A stretch of 64,000 nt of DNA from NCBI GenBank assembly GCA_025934375.1, contig JAICYD010000003.1, forward strand, positions 1 through 64,000, written 5' to 3'. Positions 35,901 through 44,171 of this stretch are shown here, in pieces. Numbering within the stretch: the first letter of the stretch is position 1; each line of letters begins with the position of its first letter. Origin of the DNA: Streptosporangiaceae bacterium. Lineage in GTDB: Bacteria; Actinomycetota; Actinomycetes; Streptosporangiales; Streptosporangiaceae. The notes beneath the pieces were generated by a model, which was not told the DNA's origin, ran no database searches, and saw nothing but the letters and a program-made list of their open reading frames with translations. The translations under genes and the position numbers were made by a program.

Positions 35901-36445
35901 GTGGACAACGTCTCGTCACCTAGGTCGTGGACGAGGTTGCCGTCGTCGGAGCGGTCCCGCCAGAATTTCAGCAGTTCCTCGATGGCCTTCCCGGACGGCG
36001 ATGCATAACCCAGTGCGGAGTGCGAGTCGACCAGTGCCCTGGTGGCGGGTAGGCGGCCGAGGTAGTCAATGGCATCCATCAGCCACTCGCGGTCGGTCCA
36101 CTTGTCATGCCCAGGCTCGCGGAAGAACGCCATCTGTGCGTCTAGGGCTTCCTGGCGTAGCCTGCCGGGACCGGTGATCCATACCGGCTTGACGAGGGCG
36201 TTGTCCTCGCAAAATCGGATGAACACGCTCATCAGCACCCACGCGACTGCTGTCTGATTGATCCGGTCGTCACGCCATTCAACCCAAGACCATGCGGTCC
36301 GCTCCTTCTCCACCGCGCGCCGATGTATCCGTTGCCACTCCTCGCGCAGCGATGCGTTCTCCTCAACCCGCGTGAGGAGATTCCTTTCGAGCAGGCGGAC
36401 CTGCTGCTGCAGATCGGTGGTGAGCGCCGGAGAGGCGGTCATCAT
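32906..36445 (-). CDS. pglX: BREX type 2 adenine-N6 DNA methyltransferase PglX
   Basis: 1179 residues, usual length for PglX. SAM-binding motif I is DPTCGSG (234-240), and the catalytic NPPY sits at 366-369, in the order of N6-adenine methyltransferases. A C-terminal specificity-like half follows. PglX marks host DNA, and in Streptomyces is thought to mark progeny phage DNA. Two adjacent ATGs (36445, 36442) follow AGGAG; spacing favours the second. Codon use in about 34000-35100 is less G/C-biased than in the rest of the operon, so the specificity portion may have been exchanged. Confidence 0.95.
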   Translation of the reverse strand: MMTASPALTTDLQQQVRLLERNLLTRVEENASLREEWQRIHRRAVEKERTAWSWVEWRDDRINQTAVAWVLMSVFIRFCEDNALVKPVWITGPGRLRQEALDAQMAFFREPGHDKWTDREWLMDAIDYLGRLPATRALVDSHSALGYASPSGKAIEELLKFWRDRSDDGNLVHDLGDETLSTRFLGDLYQDLSAYAKDTYALLQTPVFVEEHILDRTLEPALKERPLEGFRMIDPTCGSGHFLLGAFDRLLDRWHRHAPNLEIQARVQLALDAIHGVDLNPFAVAIARFRLTVAALNACGLRSLEDAPAFKYHLAVGDSLIHGPDPNTLPGMEERGAYMPFHYATEDARLLLELLGEGRYDAVVGNPPYITVKDKALNKQYRSKFGKVCKGTYALTVPFMVQFFALAKRGTQSGWVGQITSNSFMDREFGAPLVEGFLPRRDLRLVEDTSGAYIPGHGTPTVIIVGRNQLPSSDAVRAVLGVRGEPGKPINPAEGHVWKSIVDHVDDAGWDDGWISVVDLARKVLATHPWILRGGGAIQLVEALELGKSRLAAKIVPPVGRSIRAGADEAFVRPFGWKPGSPKLTSRLRVLLMGEDVRDWAASPELKVLYPYVYGKKDRLDDGLSLELWPLRTILANRGTFSGDMAAAGLEWWEYMQHTSSAYMTPLSIAFAEVATHTHFILDRGGKVFKQTSPIVKFPEGLTVDGHLGFLGVLNSSAACFWLKQVCHNKGSTVDTQGARQTTLAWENFYQFNGSNVQECPLPETLPLERARSLDSLAQDLGAQEPPAVCARGVPSREALASAQKESRAIRARMIAAQEELDWEVYRLYGLIDEDQTCGVDELPGLALGERAFEIFLAKSGEEAAWFERHESKAITEIPARWPAAYRKLVQRRLQLIAEHPYIRLLEKPEYKRRWSQEPWEKRQERALRDWLLDRLDDRRFWSDSAGNAVPKSVGQLADEVTRDADMVSVLALWEGRPDVPVTDSLVRLLEDEAVPFLAAYRYKDTGLRKREAWEETWDLQRREDAGQKVGLIPVPPKYTSADFRKPSYWRARGKLDVPKERFILYPDAGREGDSTPLLGWAGWNHAQQSLALSRVIGEREQEGWDDDRLIPLVAGLAELQPWVTQWHSEVDPDYGVSLAAFCQEQLDQRAAQVGKTVAELASWRPAPTGRGRRTRGKA

Positions 36446-39400
36446 TCTCCTTCGGCGGCCGGGACGCGCGCGTGGGCGCCGATCCAGTCCGGGTCAAGGC
36501 GCATGAACTGCGCGGGCGCGGCGAGCGGCAGCGGGCGCCGGTCGATGAGAGGACCGTGGGCGCCGGCCAGCTGGGGCACCAGAACCCAGATGGCTTGTGG
36601 TCGGCGGGTGGCCAGGTCGGCCCATGGTCCAAGCAGGTTCAGGTGGCTGTACCGGGCGAGCGGCGCGACATCGGTCAGCAGCACAGGCCGGGTTCCTTCG
36701 GGCTGGGCGGCTGCCGCCGCACTGATCGCGGCCTCAACGCCGGGGAGGCTGCGCGTGACGAGCACCGAGAGTCCCTCGGCGTCCCTGGTGCCGGCGGGTG
36801 CGGCGTCCGCCGCCTGGACGAACTCCCAGTCAAGGCCGAACTCGGCGGCCTGTGCCTTCATCGCGTCGATCAGTACCTGCGTTACGTCCACGACCTCAGC
36901 GCCAAACCGGCTTACCAGGGCGACTACCGCCCGGTCGGCGCGGATCGCGTCCACGCCGATGGCGAGGAACGACCTGGTGGCGGCACTTTCGGCGAGACGG
37001 TGACCCGACGGCCCTTCGGCCAGCAGCTGCCGGTTGACCGGGCCGAGCGATGTAGCAGGGCGAGACGCCAGTCCGAGGGTGTCGGACGCGCGGGTCGGCG
37101 AGCGGTAGCCTCGCTGGGACTCGTCGTAGATCAGGCCGAGTCCGGTGCCGGCGATGAGCTGGTCCAGGCGCGGCCGGTCGGGGAGTGGGGCGAGCGCGGG
37201 GAACTTGGCTCGGACGCGGGCGTGGATCTCATGGACGCCGACTGGCTGCGCCCCGACGCCGGCGAGCGCGATACTGAGCGCGGTCGTGGCGGGCATGTCG
37301 CGCGCGTAGAGGTCGCCTGATCCGGCGGGGGCTGCGCCACGCGCCAGCGCGGCGGCCAGCCGCAGCAGTCGTCCGGTGTTCGGCGTCGTCGGCTGGGGTT
37401 CCAGGCTGCGGGTCGCGTGGCTCCATGTGCTGAGCAGTCGTTCGGCGGCGCGGGCGGCGGGCACGACATGTTCGCTGGCCGCCCCGCCTTGGGCGACGAG
37501 CTCGTCGGCGGCGCGGCCGAGCGCTTCTGCTGGGTCGAGCAGTGCCTGGTCGGTGGCGAGGAGGATGATCCGGCCGTCGCGGCGGCGTGAGAAGAACTCC
37601 CTCGGGTCGTCTTCCGCGCGCAGCCGCGCCTGGACCCGGTCGAGCGCGATGCGCAGCAGGCCCGCGCCTACCCGGCCGACGGCCGGACCTTCCGTTTCGG
37701 GATCCGCGGGCGGCATCACGGCGAGCACCGACTGCGCCAGTTCTTCTACCGTTGCCACGCCGGCGGAGTCGGCGAGCGACTGCCACGCGACTTCGGCGAC
37801 CGCATCCAGCAGCGCGCGGCAGTCCGGATTGGTGCCCCAGGAATCTTGTAGCGCGCCGATCTGCTGCGGCACCCGGCCACGGGTCACGCCGGTGGCCTGG
37901 GCGAGCTCTCCTTGCGTCGCGAACGCGTCAATGCCTGGTTCGAGCCCGAGCAGCATCCGGGTGAGGGCGCGCCGGGACTCGGCACGCGCGGATCCAGCAT
38001 GCGTCACGAGCAGGTCAGCCGCCGTCCGCGGGTCGGGGAGCACCTCACTGACTGCTCCCGCCGGGCCGCGCGCCGGGCCACGGCCCGCGACAGCGGCGCT
38101 GAAGCGGTTCCGCCATTGCCGTGCCCTGGCCTTCACTTCCTGGCGGGTCGCCACCGCCACGCCGGACAGGTGGTTGAGGCGGACCGCGTCCACTGCGATG
38201 AGGTCGCCGACGGTCGTCACCGCCAGCGGCTCGATCGCTGACAGCGCCCGTGCGGACAGCCCGGCTTGCGCTAGCGGAGTTGACAGCTCTGCCTTGGCCG
38301 CCAGGTCCTCGGCGTCGTCGGGAACGGTCTTCGGCACTGGCCGGAAGACGGCCTGCCAGGCGGCCAGCATCTCGGCGGCAGTGTCGTGCCGCTGCCGGGC
38401 GTCGCGGGCCAGTGCGATGCGGAAGAAGTCGGTCAGGCCGTCGGCCACCGCGGGGTCGAACATCCCCGCCTCGACGGCGGCCTCGTCTTGGACCGATGCC
38501 GGGTCCGACAGCCCGTCGCCGAATCGCGGTACCGACCCGGTTGCCATCTCGAAGAGCACCACGGCGGCCGAGTACCGTTCGGCGGCGGAGTCATAGCGGC
38601 CGCGCTGCGGGCTGTCCAGGAACGGGTCTAGGTACGGGGGCGTGCCCGCGGTGACAGCCGTCGCGCCCGCGCTGGACAACGAGAAGTCGAACAGCACCAG
38701 GTGCTTGGCCCGGTCCTCGCGTTTCTCCCGCATCTCGCGCACGCCCAGGTTGGCGGGCTTGATGTCCCGGTGGTCCACCCCGGCACGGTCCAGCGCGACG
38801 AGTGCTTCGAGCAGGTCGGCGCCCCACCGCTCCAGCAGGTCCAGGGACAGGCGCTCCCGGCCGCGCAGCACCTCGCCGAGCGTCTGGTCGCCCGCGCTCT
38901 CCAGCACCAGGGCCTGCCGCCCGCCCACCTCAATGGGCCCCTCGATCAGGTGCACCAGGCGCGGGTGCCGCAACCCGGACAAGATCTTGGCCTCGTCGGC
39001 GAGCCTGCCCGCCGCCGCGGTGTCGAGCGCCACCTTCAGCACCCGCGCCGAGTCCGGTCCTGACTCGGCGATCGTCAGGTCGTTGACCAGGAGGCCAGCC
39101 GCGGTCGACCCGGTGCCCAGGCGCCGCTGCAGCCGGAACCGGCCATCGATCACCGCGCCGGGCGCTGCCTCCAGCGGGTCGATCACGTCATCAGCCGGGG
39201 CCAGCGAGGCCTCGGCGTCGTTGAGCCGGTCCAGGAAGGCCCGGACGTCAGCCAGCCGCTCGGTCACCGCCGGGCGCGTGGCATCCAGGACCAGGGCACG
39301 CAGCGCGGGCGTCACCTGGGGCAGGTCCACCGCCAGGTCCAGCCCCTGCTCCCGGTTCAGCCGCTCGCGCAGCGTGGTGCGGTCCGCGGCCGGCATCTGG

Positions 39401-40764
39401 CCGGACAGCACGTAATAGGCCAGGGCGCCGAGCGCGAACACGTCGATCCGGATCCGGTCAGCGTCCTTGTTCCACACGCCCTCCGGTGCCTGGAAAGGTT
39501 CCGCCATCCGCCGGTCCACATCTGCAGCCACCGGGCGCACCCCAGTCACGCCGGGTCGTTCCGGGGCATGAGGTGATGCCTCTTCCAGTCCGAGCAACCC
39601 GGTGATGCCAGAGCCGGGCATGCTGGTCAGCGCGGACCCCGTGACCGCGCCTGCGCTCTGCCAGTCCCCGACCAGGACCCGCAGCCCGCCGTCGGCCAGG
39701 AGGCGGACGAGGACCGCGTGCGGGGTCAGCCCGCGGTGCACGATCCGGTTGCGGTGGGCGTAGGACACCGCCTCGCCCGCCTGCCGCAGCAGAGACAACT
39801 GCCCGGCGACCGGGACCTGCCCGGCCTTGTCGGCCAGGAAGAGGTCGAGGCGCTGGTACCGCTCGTCCAGCGGATAGACCAGGCCCACCCCGAGGTCGTT
39901 CTCGACCATGTCCTCGGGCCGGACCAGCCGCTCATTCGGCAGCCGGGACATGATCCGGTACTCGTGCTCGGCTACCTGGCGCACCCTGGCCCGCGCCGTC
40001 GCAGACGTGCCAGGCGGGGTCACCAGGAACCGGATCCGGGCACGGCGCGTTGTCGCTATGCGGTGGAAGGCCGGCCAGTCCTGCCAGCCGTCACCCTCCC
40101 CGATCGGGTCCTCGTCTATGACCCATGAGCCGGCCTCGCGCTGGCGCCGCTGCACGACACCGATCCGCTGCATGAGCGCGGCGATGATGTCGCTCTGGTT
40201 CGGGCCAATCGAGTGGTGCGGGGTCGCGCCCTCAAGGAGCCGGTCGGAGATGCCGGGCAGGCCGGTCCTGTCCTCGCTGCCATCGAGAGCGAGCAGGTCG
40301 GTGCGGGACGCCGACGGCAGCACGCAGCGGATCCCCGGGTGGTGCAGGAACACGCACTCCTGCACGAATGGCACCACGTTGCGCGGGTCGGGGACGTGGT
40401 TACCCGTCTCTTGCGACCAGGTCAGCAGCGCGTCCTGGAGCTTGCTCGCCAGCCGCTGCGCCTTGCGGCGAGCCAGCTTCAGCGGCGAGTCCTCGGCACG
40501 GTGCCCGTCACGCCGCCAGGTCAGGTCATCGCCGCGCAGCGTCCCGGTGTAGTACTTCAGCTCGACCAGGTGCAGGCGACGGCGCCCCAGGACGAGCAGG
40601 TCGACCTCGTGCCACTTGCCGTGGCCGTCACGGAACTCGAAGTTCGACCACGCGCGGAACGAGGGCTGGTCCGGTAGCAGGCCGCGGACGATGTTCAGCC
40701 CTTCGGCCTCGTGCGTGAACTGGGAAGGCGTCACCTCGATCCAGCGCTGGACCCGCTGCGCCAC
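36442..40764 (-). CDS. pglW: BREX type 2 PglW, NERD domain plus kinase-like domains
   Basis: About 1440 residues. Domains in order: an N-terminal NERD nuclease-related domain (GLNIVRGLLPD, HEVDLLVLG, LHLVELKYYTG; about 15-110); a first kinase-like domain whose catalytic loop is degenerate (IVHRGLTPHAVLV, about 340); a second kinase domain with an intact loop (DHRDIKPANLGV, about 665) and DFS in place of DFG; and a helical C-terminal part. Streptomyces PglW is a serine/threonine kinase needed for Pgl. I choose GTG at 40764 (VAQRVQRWIEV), preceded by GGAGGGACGG, over an upstream start at 40818. First gene of the operon; its stop overlaps the pglX start. Confidence 0.93.
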   Translation of the reverse strand: MAQRVQRWIEVTPSQFTHEAEGLNIVRGLLPDQPSFRAWSNFEFRDGHGKWHEVDLLVLGRRRLHLVELKYYTGTLRGDDLTWRRDGHRAEDSPLKLARRKAQRLASKLQDALLTWSQETGNHVPDPRNVVPFVQECVFLHHPGIRCVLPSASRTDLLALDGSEDRTGLPGISDRLLEGATPHHSIGPNQSDIIAALMQRIGVVQRRQREAGSWVIDEDPIGEGDGWQDWPAFHRIATTRRARIRFLVTPPGTSATARARVRQVAEHEYRIMSRLPNERLVRPEDMVENDLGVGLVYPLDERYQRLDLFLADKAGQVPVAGQLSLLRQAGEAVSYAHRNRIVHRGLTPHAVLVRLLADGGLRVLVGDWQSAGAVTGSALTSMPGSGITGLLGLEEASPHAPERPGVTGVRPVAADVDRRMAEPFQAPEGVWNKDADRIRIDVFALGALAYYVLSGQMPAADRTTLRERLNREQGLDLAVDLPQVTPALRALVLDATRPAVTERLADVRAFLDRLNDAEASLAPADDVIDPLEAAPGAVIDGRFRLQRRLGTGSTAAGLLVNDLTIAESGPDSARVLKVALDTAAAGRLADEAKILSGLRHPRLVHLIEGPIEVGGRQALVLESAGDQTLGEVLRGRERLSLDLLERWGADLLEALVALDRAGVDHRDIKPANLGVREMREKREDRAKHLVLFDFSLSSAGATAVTAGTPPYLDPFLDSPQRGRYDSAAERYSAAVVLFEMATGSVPRFGDGLSDPASVQDEAAVEAGMFDPAVADGLTDFFRIALARDARQRHDTAAEMLAAWQAVFRPVPKTVPDDAEDLAAKAELSTPLAQAGLSARALSAIEPLAVTTVGDLIAVDAVRLNHLSGVAVATRQEVKARARQWRNRFSAAVAGRGPARGPAGAVSEVLPDPRTAADLLVTHAGSARAESRRALTRMLLGLEPGIDAFATQGELAQATGVTRGRVPQQIGALQDSWGTNPDCRALLDAVAEVAWQSLADSAGVATVEELAQSVLAVMPPADPETEGPAVGRVGAGLLRIALDRVQARLRAEDDPREFFSRRRDGRIILLATDQALLDPAEALGRAADELVAQGGAASEHVVPAARAAERLLSTWSHATRSLEPQPTTPNTGRLLRLAAALARGAAPAGSGDLYARDMPATTALSIALAGVGAQPVGVHEIHARVRAKFPALAPLPDRPRLDQLIAGTGLGLIYDESQRGYRSPTRASDTLGLASRPATSLGPVNRQLLAEGPSGHRLAESAATRSFLAIGVDAIRADRAVVALVSRFGAEVVDVTQVLIDAMKAQAAEFGLDWEFVQAADAAPAGTRDAEGLSVLVTRSLPGVEAAISAAAAAQPEGTRPVLLTDVAPLARYSHLNLLGPWADLATRRPQAIWVLVPQLAGAHGPLIDRRPLPLAAPAQFMRLDPDWIGAHARVPAAEGE

Positions 40765-40982
40765 GGTCCCGTCCCTCCATGCCCCGCCCGGCCAACTCAG
40801 ATGCCGCGCCCCGGGCACCTATCTTGCCACCGCTGGCGACATTCCGGGCTTGCTAGATGACTCCGTGACTCCGATCTGCCCATTGCGACGAGCAATCTGG
40901 TGTCGCCGCGAACCGTGCTGCACCCTCGGGTTGGTTCGCTGCCGGGTGCTGGCAGGGCATCATCGGCCAGCGCGCTGAGCCG

Positions 40983-41654
40983 TCAGGCTGAGTGGGAAGG
41001 CTCCGTGCGTCCGTAGTGCGGCGTGGTGAACGCGCGGTCCCATGGCGCGCCGGGGGCAGTCAGCTCGCGCCAGGGTGCGACCTCGATGTAGAGAACGCGC
41101 ATGGCGTTGAGCGCATTGAAGTGCAAGGGAATCCCGTCGGTGGAGACGGCGTCCTCAGCCACCGCGACCTCGAAGTTGCGCATCATCGCAGTCCGCGCCG
41201 TGGTCTCGACGCAGACATTCGTCTGGAGCCCCGCGATGATCAGCCGCTGAACCCCGAGGTTGCGGAGGACCGGCTCAAGCTCGGTGAAGTGGAACGCGTC
41301 CCAGCGCAGCTTGTCGATCACGATGTCCCCCGGCAGCGGCGCGACCTCGTCCATGATCTCCGAAGGCTCGCCGCTCCGGGCCGCCGCCGGCGGCGGCACG
41401 CCGTTGCCCGCTACCGAGGCGAGCAGCCGGCGCATCCTCGGCGTGGCGTCCGCGCCGTCAGGCCGCTGCACTGCCCGGGTGTAGATGACCGGCATTCCGG
41501 CTGCGCGCCCGGCGGCTAGCAGCTGGCGGCACTCCCCGACGACTTCGCCCAGCCGCCAGATGGGCGGCCAGCCGAACACGTCGCGCTTGTGCTGCTCCCG
41601 CTCCAGGTACATCTTCTGCACGTCGATCATCAAGATCGCGGTCGTCGCCGTCAT
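40983..41654 (-). CDS. isochorismatase-family cysteine hydrolase
   Basis: 223 residues. The family catalytic triad can be read as Asp (AILMIDVQ), Lys (GDIVIDKLRWDAF) and Cys (GLQTNVCVETTAR). Relatives hydrolyse isochorismate, nicotinamide or N-carbamoyl compounds; the substrate here is not predictable. The start is ATG at 41654. It lies upstream of the BREX operon on the same strand, separated by more than 200 bases, so it is probably an independent unit. Confidence 0.9.
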   Translation of the reverse strand: MTATTAILMIDVQKMYLEREQHKRDVFGWPPIWRLGEVVGECRQLLAAGRAAGMPVIYTRAVQRPDGADATPRMRRLLASVAGNGVPPPAAARSGEPSEIMDEVAPLPGDIVIDKLRWDAFHFTELEPVLRNLGVQRLIIAGLQTNVCVETTARTAMMRNFEVAVAEDAVSTDGIPLHFNALNAMRVLYIEVAPWRELTAPGAPWDRAFTTPHYGRTEPSHSA

Positions 41655-41714
41655 CGGGGTCCTTCGCCGGTTGCACCAGGCATTCCATGTCTTTCTTATT
41701 GTGCGCCGGAGCAG

Positions 41715-42284
41715 TCAGCGTGGCCCGGCCAGCCGATCCGGCGGCGCGCTCACAGCCCGCCTGATACGGTGCCCGGCAAGGCGCTCGGCCACGGCGAGCG
41801 GGTACCAGCGGGCACTTGTGACCTCGGACTCCTGGATGCGGCCAATGTCACCGTCGGCTGTCGCGAAGGCGTACCCGAAGTCGAGGTGGAAATGAGGCGG
41901 CTCGCCTTTGTCCGGCCGTGCCGGGACCCCGCCGTACTCGATGTACACCGGGGCCAGCGAGAGGCAGGACACCGTGCCCGGGTCGATGCCGGTCTCCTCT
42001 GCCAGCTCGCGCTGGGCTGCGCCTGACAGCGTGGCGTCGGCTGGCTCAAGATGGCCGCCGGGCTGCAGGATGATCCCGTATGCACGGTGCTCGATAAGCA
42101 GGATCTCGGCACCGCGGACCAGCAATGCGCCGACCGTCACGTGCATCGGGAAGTTCCGCCGGGCGGCGAAATCTCCTCCCTGAGACAGCAGCCGCATCGG
42201 TTCAGATAGCAGTGCGGCCTCGTCCGGGTAACGCTCAAGGTAGCCCGCAAGCCCGGCCGAGATATCCCGGTTACTGATTGCCAT
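41715..42284 (-). CDS. NUDIX hydrolase
   Basis: 189 residues. The Nudix helix is GGHLEPADATLSGAAQREL followed by AEETGI. The acidic residues REL-AEE are intact, and the loop is one residue longer than the textbook motif, as in many actinobacterial members. NUDIX enzymes hydrolyse nucleoside diphosphates linked to another group. The substrate is unknown. It follows the isoaspartyl-methyltransferase-like gene on the same strand. Confidence 0.9.
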   Translation of the reverse strand: MAISNRDISAGLAGYLERYPDEAALLSEPMRLLSQGGDFAARRNFPMHVTVGALLVRGAEILLIEHRAYGIILQPGGHLEPADATLSGAAQRELAEETGIDPGTVSCLSLAPVYIEYGGVPARPDKGEPPHFHLDFGYAFATADGDIGRIQESEVTSARWYPLAVAERLAGHRIRRAVSAPPDRLAGPR

Positions 42285-42357
42285 GTTTCCCTCCGCGCCA
42301 CGGGTTACCCAAGGTGTCGATCTTGCCTATTGGCGGGCCGACTTCCTCCGCAAGCCT

Positions 42358-43647
42358 TCAGGCGTCGCCGGCGTTCGCCCTTTCCGCCATGCTGGCCGGG
42401 CGCTCGGGCGGCCAGCTGATCGTGGCGGTCGCGCCGTCCCGCTTACGGAACACGCTCACCAGCGTGCCCGGCAGCGGGGGCGCGGTCCCGTCCGGCCAGT
42501 ATGTGAAGGCGTCCTGTGGCAGGTCGCGGCCCCGGGCATCCCATGCATGTAGGTGACTGATCAGGATGGCGGCAGCGTCGCTGGCGTGGTGGCCGTAGGC
42601 CAGCGCGCCGAACTCGACGCCGCTGCCGTCGGGGAGGTCCCGGACGGTCAGGTAGGACAGCGTGCCGTCGCAGGCGATGGCGAAGGGGTACCAGCCGGTC
42701 TTCATGACCGGGCCGCCCCCGGCCAGCTGCGGGTCGCCGGCCTGGTCCAGGCGGCAGAACCCCGGCGCGAAGCCCGCGAGCCACAGGTAGAGGTCCGACC
42801 ACGCGGTCATGTCCGCGATGGTCAGCCCCGACCATGCCTCGGCCGGGTCGCTGGCCAGGACGTCACCGGGCAGCGGCGGGGCGGCGGGCGCGCCGTCTTC
42901 GAACCGCAGCGTGACGTGGCCGCCGCCGGGTGCCGGGACCGTGAAGAACGTCTCCGGACGCGCGCCGGCACCCTGCATGGGGACGAACCCGCAGGTATAC
43001 GCGGAGGCGCTGGCCAGGTGGCCGTCGCGCTGGCGGAAGCCGATGGAGCGAGTGACGCCGTTCATCCGCAGCGGCACCACGAGCGTCCCGCAGCCGTCGA
43101 GCTGGGCGAGCCAGGCGGGCGGGATGTCCCACGCGCCGGCAGTCGCGATGATGGCGTCGAACGGGCCATGGCCTGGTGCGCCGTGCTCGCCGTCGCCGCT
43201 CACCACGGTCACCCGGCCGGCATAGCCGGCCGCATCCAGGGCAGCCGCGGCCCAGCCGCAGACCTCAGGGTCGATGTCGACGGTGACCACGTGCCCGCCG
43301 GGGCCGGCGACCTCGGCGATGACCGCAGCGTTGTACCCCGTCGTGCCGATCTCCAGGACCCGGCTACCGGGGCCGATCCCGGCCTGGGCGATCATGCGGG
43401 CCTGCAGCCATGCGGCGCTGATCGAGGACAGGGTGACGCCGTCGGCGTCTTTCTTGTTGCGCACGACCGACCCGTGGTAGCACTCCTCCAGCGGGGTGCC
43501 GGGCCGCGCGAACGCGTGCCGGGGGACCGTCCGGAACGCGGCCTCGATCGCCGGGGACGTGATCCGCTCCAGCCTCAGGAGCTTGTCGGTCATCGCGTCG
43601 CGCAGCCGCCGCGCCTCGCCGACGTCTGCTGTGGTGGTCCCGGTCAC
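42358..43647 (-). CDS. protein-L-isoaspartate methyltransferase-like enzyme (FxLD-system type)
   Basis: About 429 residues. The first 210 are a PCMT fold: TSPAIEAAFRTVPRHAF, SAAWLQARMIAQAG, SAM motif VLEIGTTGYNAAVIAEVAG. A C-terminal extension of about 200 residues follows (FVPMQGAG, then WSDLYLWLAGFAPGF). This architecture is what I recall for methyltransferases of FxLD-type lanthipeptide systems and related isoaspartate-forming enzymes. No precursor peptide or lanthipeptide synthetase is visible nearby, so the target may be a protein or another metabolite. GTG at 43647 follows GAGGAG. Confidence 0.8.
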   Translation of the reverse strand: MTGTTTADVGEARRLRDAMTDKLLRLERITSPAIEAAFRTVPRHAFARPGTPLEECYHGSVVRNKKDADGVTLSSISAAWLQARMIAQAGIGPGSRVLEIGTTGYNAAVIAEVAGPGGHVVTVDIDPEVCGWAAAALDAAGYAGRVTVVSGDGEHGAPGHGPFDAIIATAGAWDIPPAWLAQLDGCGTLVVPLRMNGVTRSIGFRQRDGHLASASAYTCGFVPMQGAGARPETFFTVPAPGGGHVTLRFEDGAPAAPPLPGDVLASDPAEAWSGLTIADMTAWSDLYLWLAGFAPGFCRLDQAGDPQLAGGGPVMKTGWYPFAIACDGTLSYLTVRDLPDGSGVEFGALAYGHHASDAAAILISHLHAWDARGRDLPQDAFTYWPDGTAPPLPGTLVSVFRKRDGATATISWPPERPASMAERANAGDA

Positions 43648-44171
43648 AGTGCTCCTCACTCGATGCGGCCTATGCAGGCGGTAACTCAGTCACGTTGCGC
43701 GTCGTGCATGGACGACGTGCTATAGGATGTTATCCAGACTCGGTGCCGTCCGACAAAGCAGGGGCGGTGCACGAGCGGGACGCTCGGTAGCCTCGCGGGA
43801 ATGAAGCCTGGCAGGCAACCCCGCGTTCATGACGATCTGGGGTGTCGTTTGGCAGGTGGCCATAACAGATCGTCATCAGCGGTGGGATCGCTCTGCGAGC
43901 TTAAAGTCCCGCTAGCTGCCGCCGCACTGGCACGTTTCCCCGTCGGGAAACCGAGCTGCCGGCGCGTAGGGTGTCGGCCAACGGCTCGTCGATGACCACG
44001 CCGGGCTGAGTACGTTGCTTGTACCGAGGTGACCGCAAGTGCGCCACGCGTGTCCGTGGGGTTACTAGGATCGGTCAGGCGGGCGGGGTCCGATGGCATC
44101 GTCCTGCTGCGGGATCCGGGGGTTCCGCGGCGGTTTTAGTCGTGTCTCGCAACACTGGCGTCTGTCTGGAG
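43648..44171. other. 524-base divergent intergenic region
   Basis: It separates the isoaspartyl-methyltransferase-like gene from glyA. No gene is convincing; short frames at 43801-43995 (plus) and 43827-44099 (minus) have poor composition. It contains the shared TAAC-N5-GTYA motif at 43863-43882 and small dyads at 43700-43717 (6-bp arms) and 43934-43951 (GTTTCCC/GGGAAAC). No known riboswitch was recognised in the glyA leader. Confidence 0.5.
43863..43882. promoter_or_regulatory. copy 1 of shared 20-bp operator-like motif
   Basis: TAACAGATCGTCATCAGCGG differs from copy 2 (49581) at a single base. It lies 216 bases upstream of the methyltransferase-like gene and about 300 upstream of glyA. Confidence 0.6.

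Noticed and set aside
21710..40764. DISARM rather than BREX
   Set aside because: PglZ, PglW (kinase) and the PglY/BrxD ATPases with BrxHI define BREX type 2; the DISARM marker genes drmA and drmB are absent.
43801..43995. FxLD-type precursor peptide gene next to the PCMT-like enzyme
   Set aside because: The short frames here encode no F-x-L-D leader and lack coding-like composition.
44019..44171. glyA riboswitch (glycine or tetrahydrofolate)
   Set aside because: None of the conserved core elements of these riboswitches could be found in the leader.
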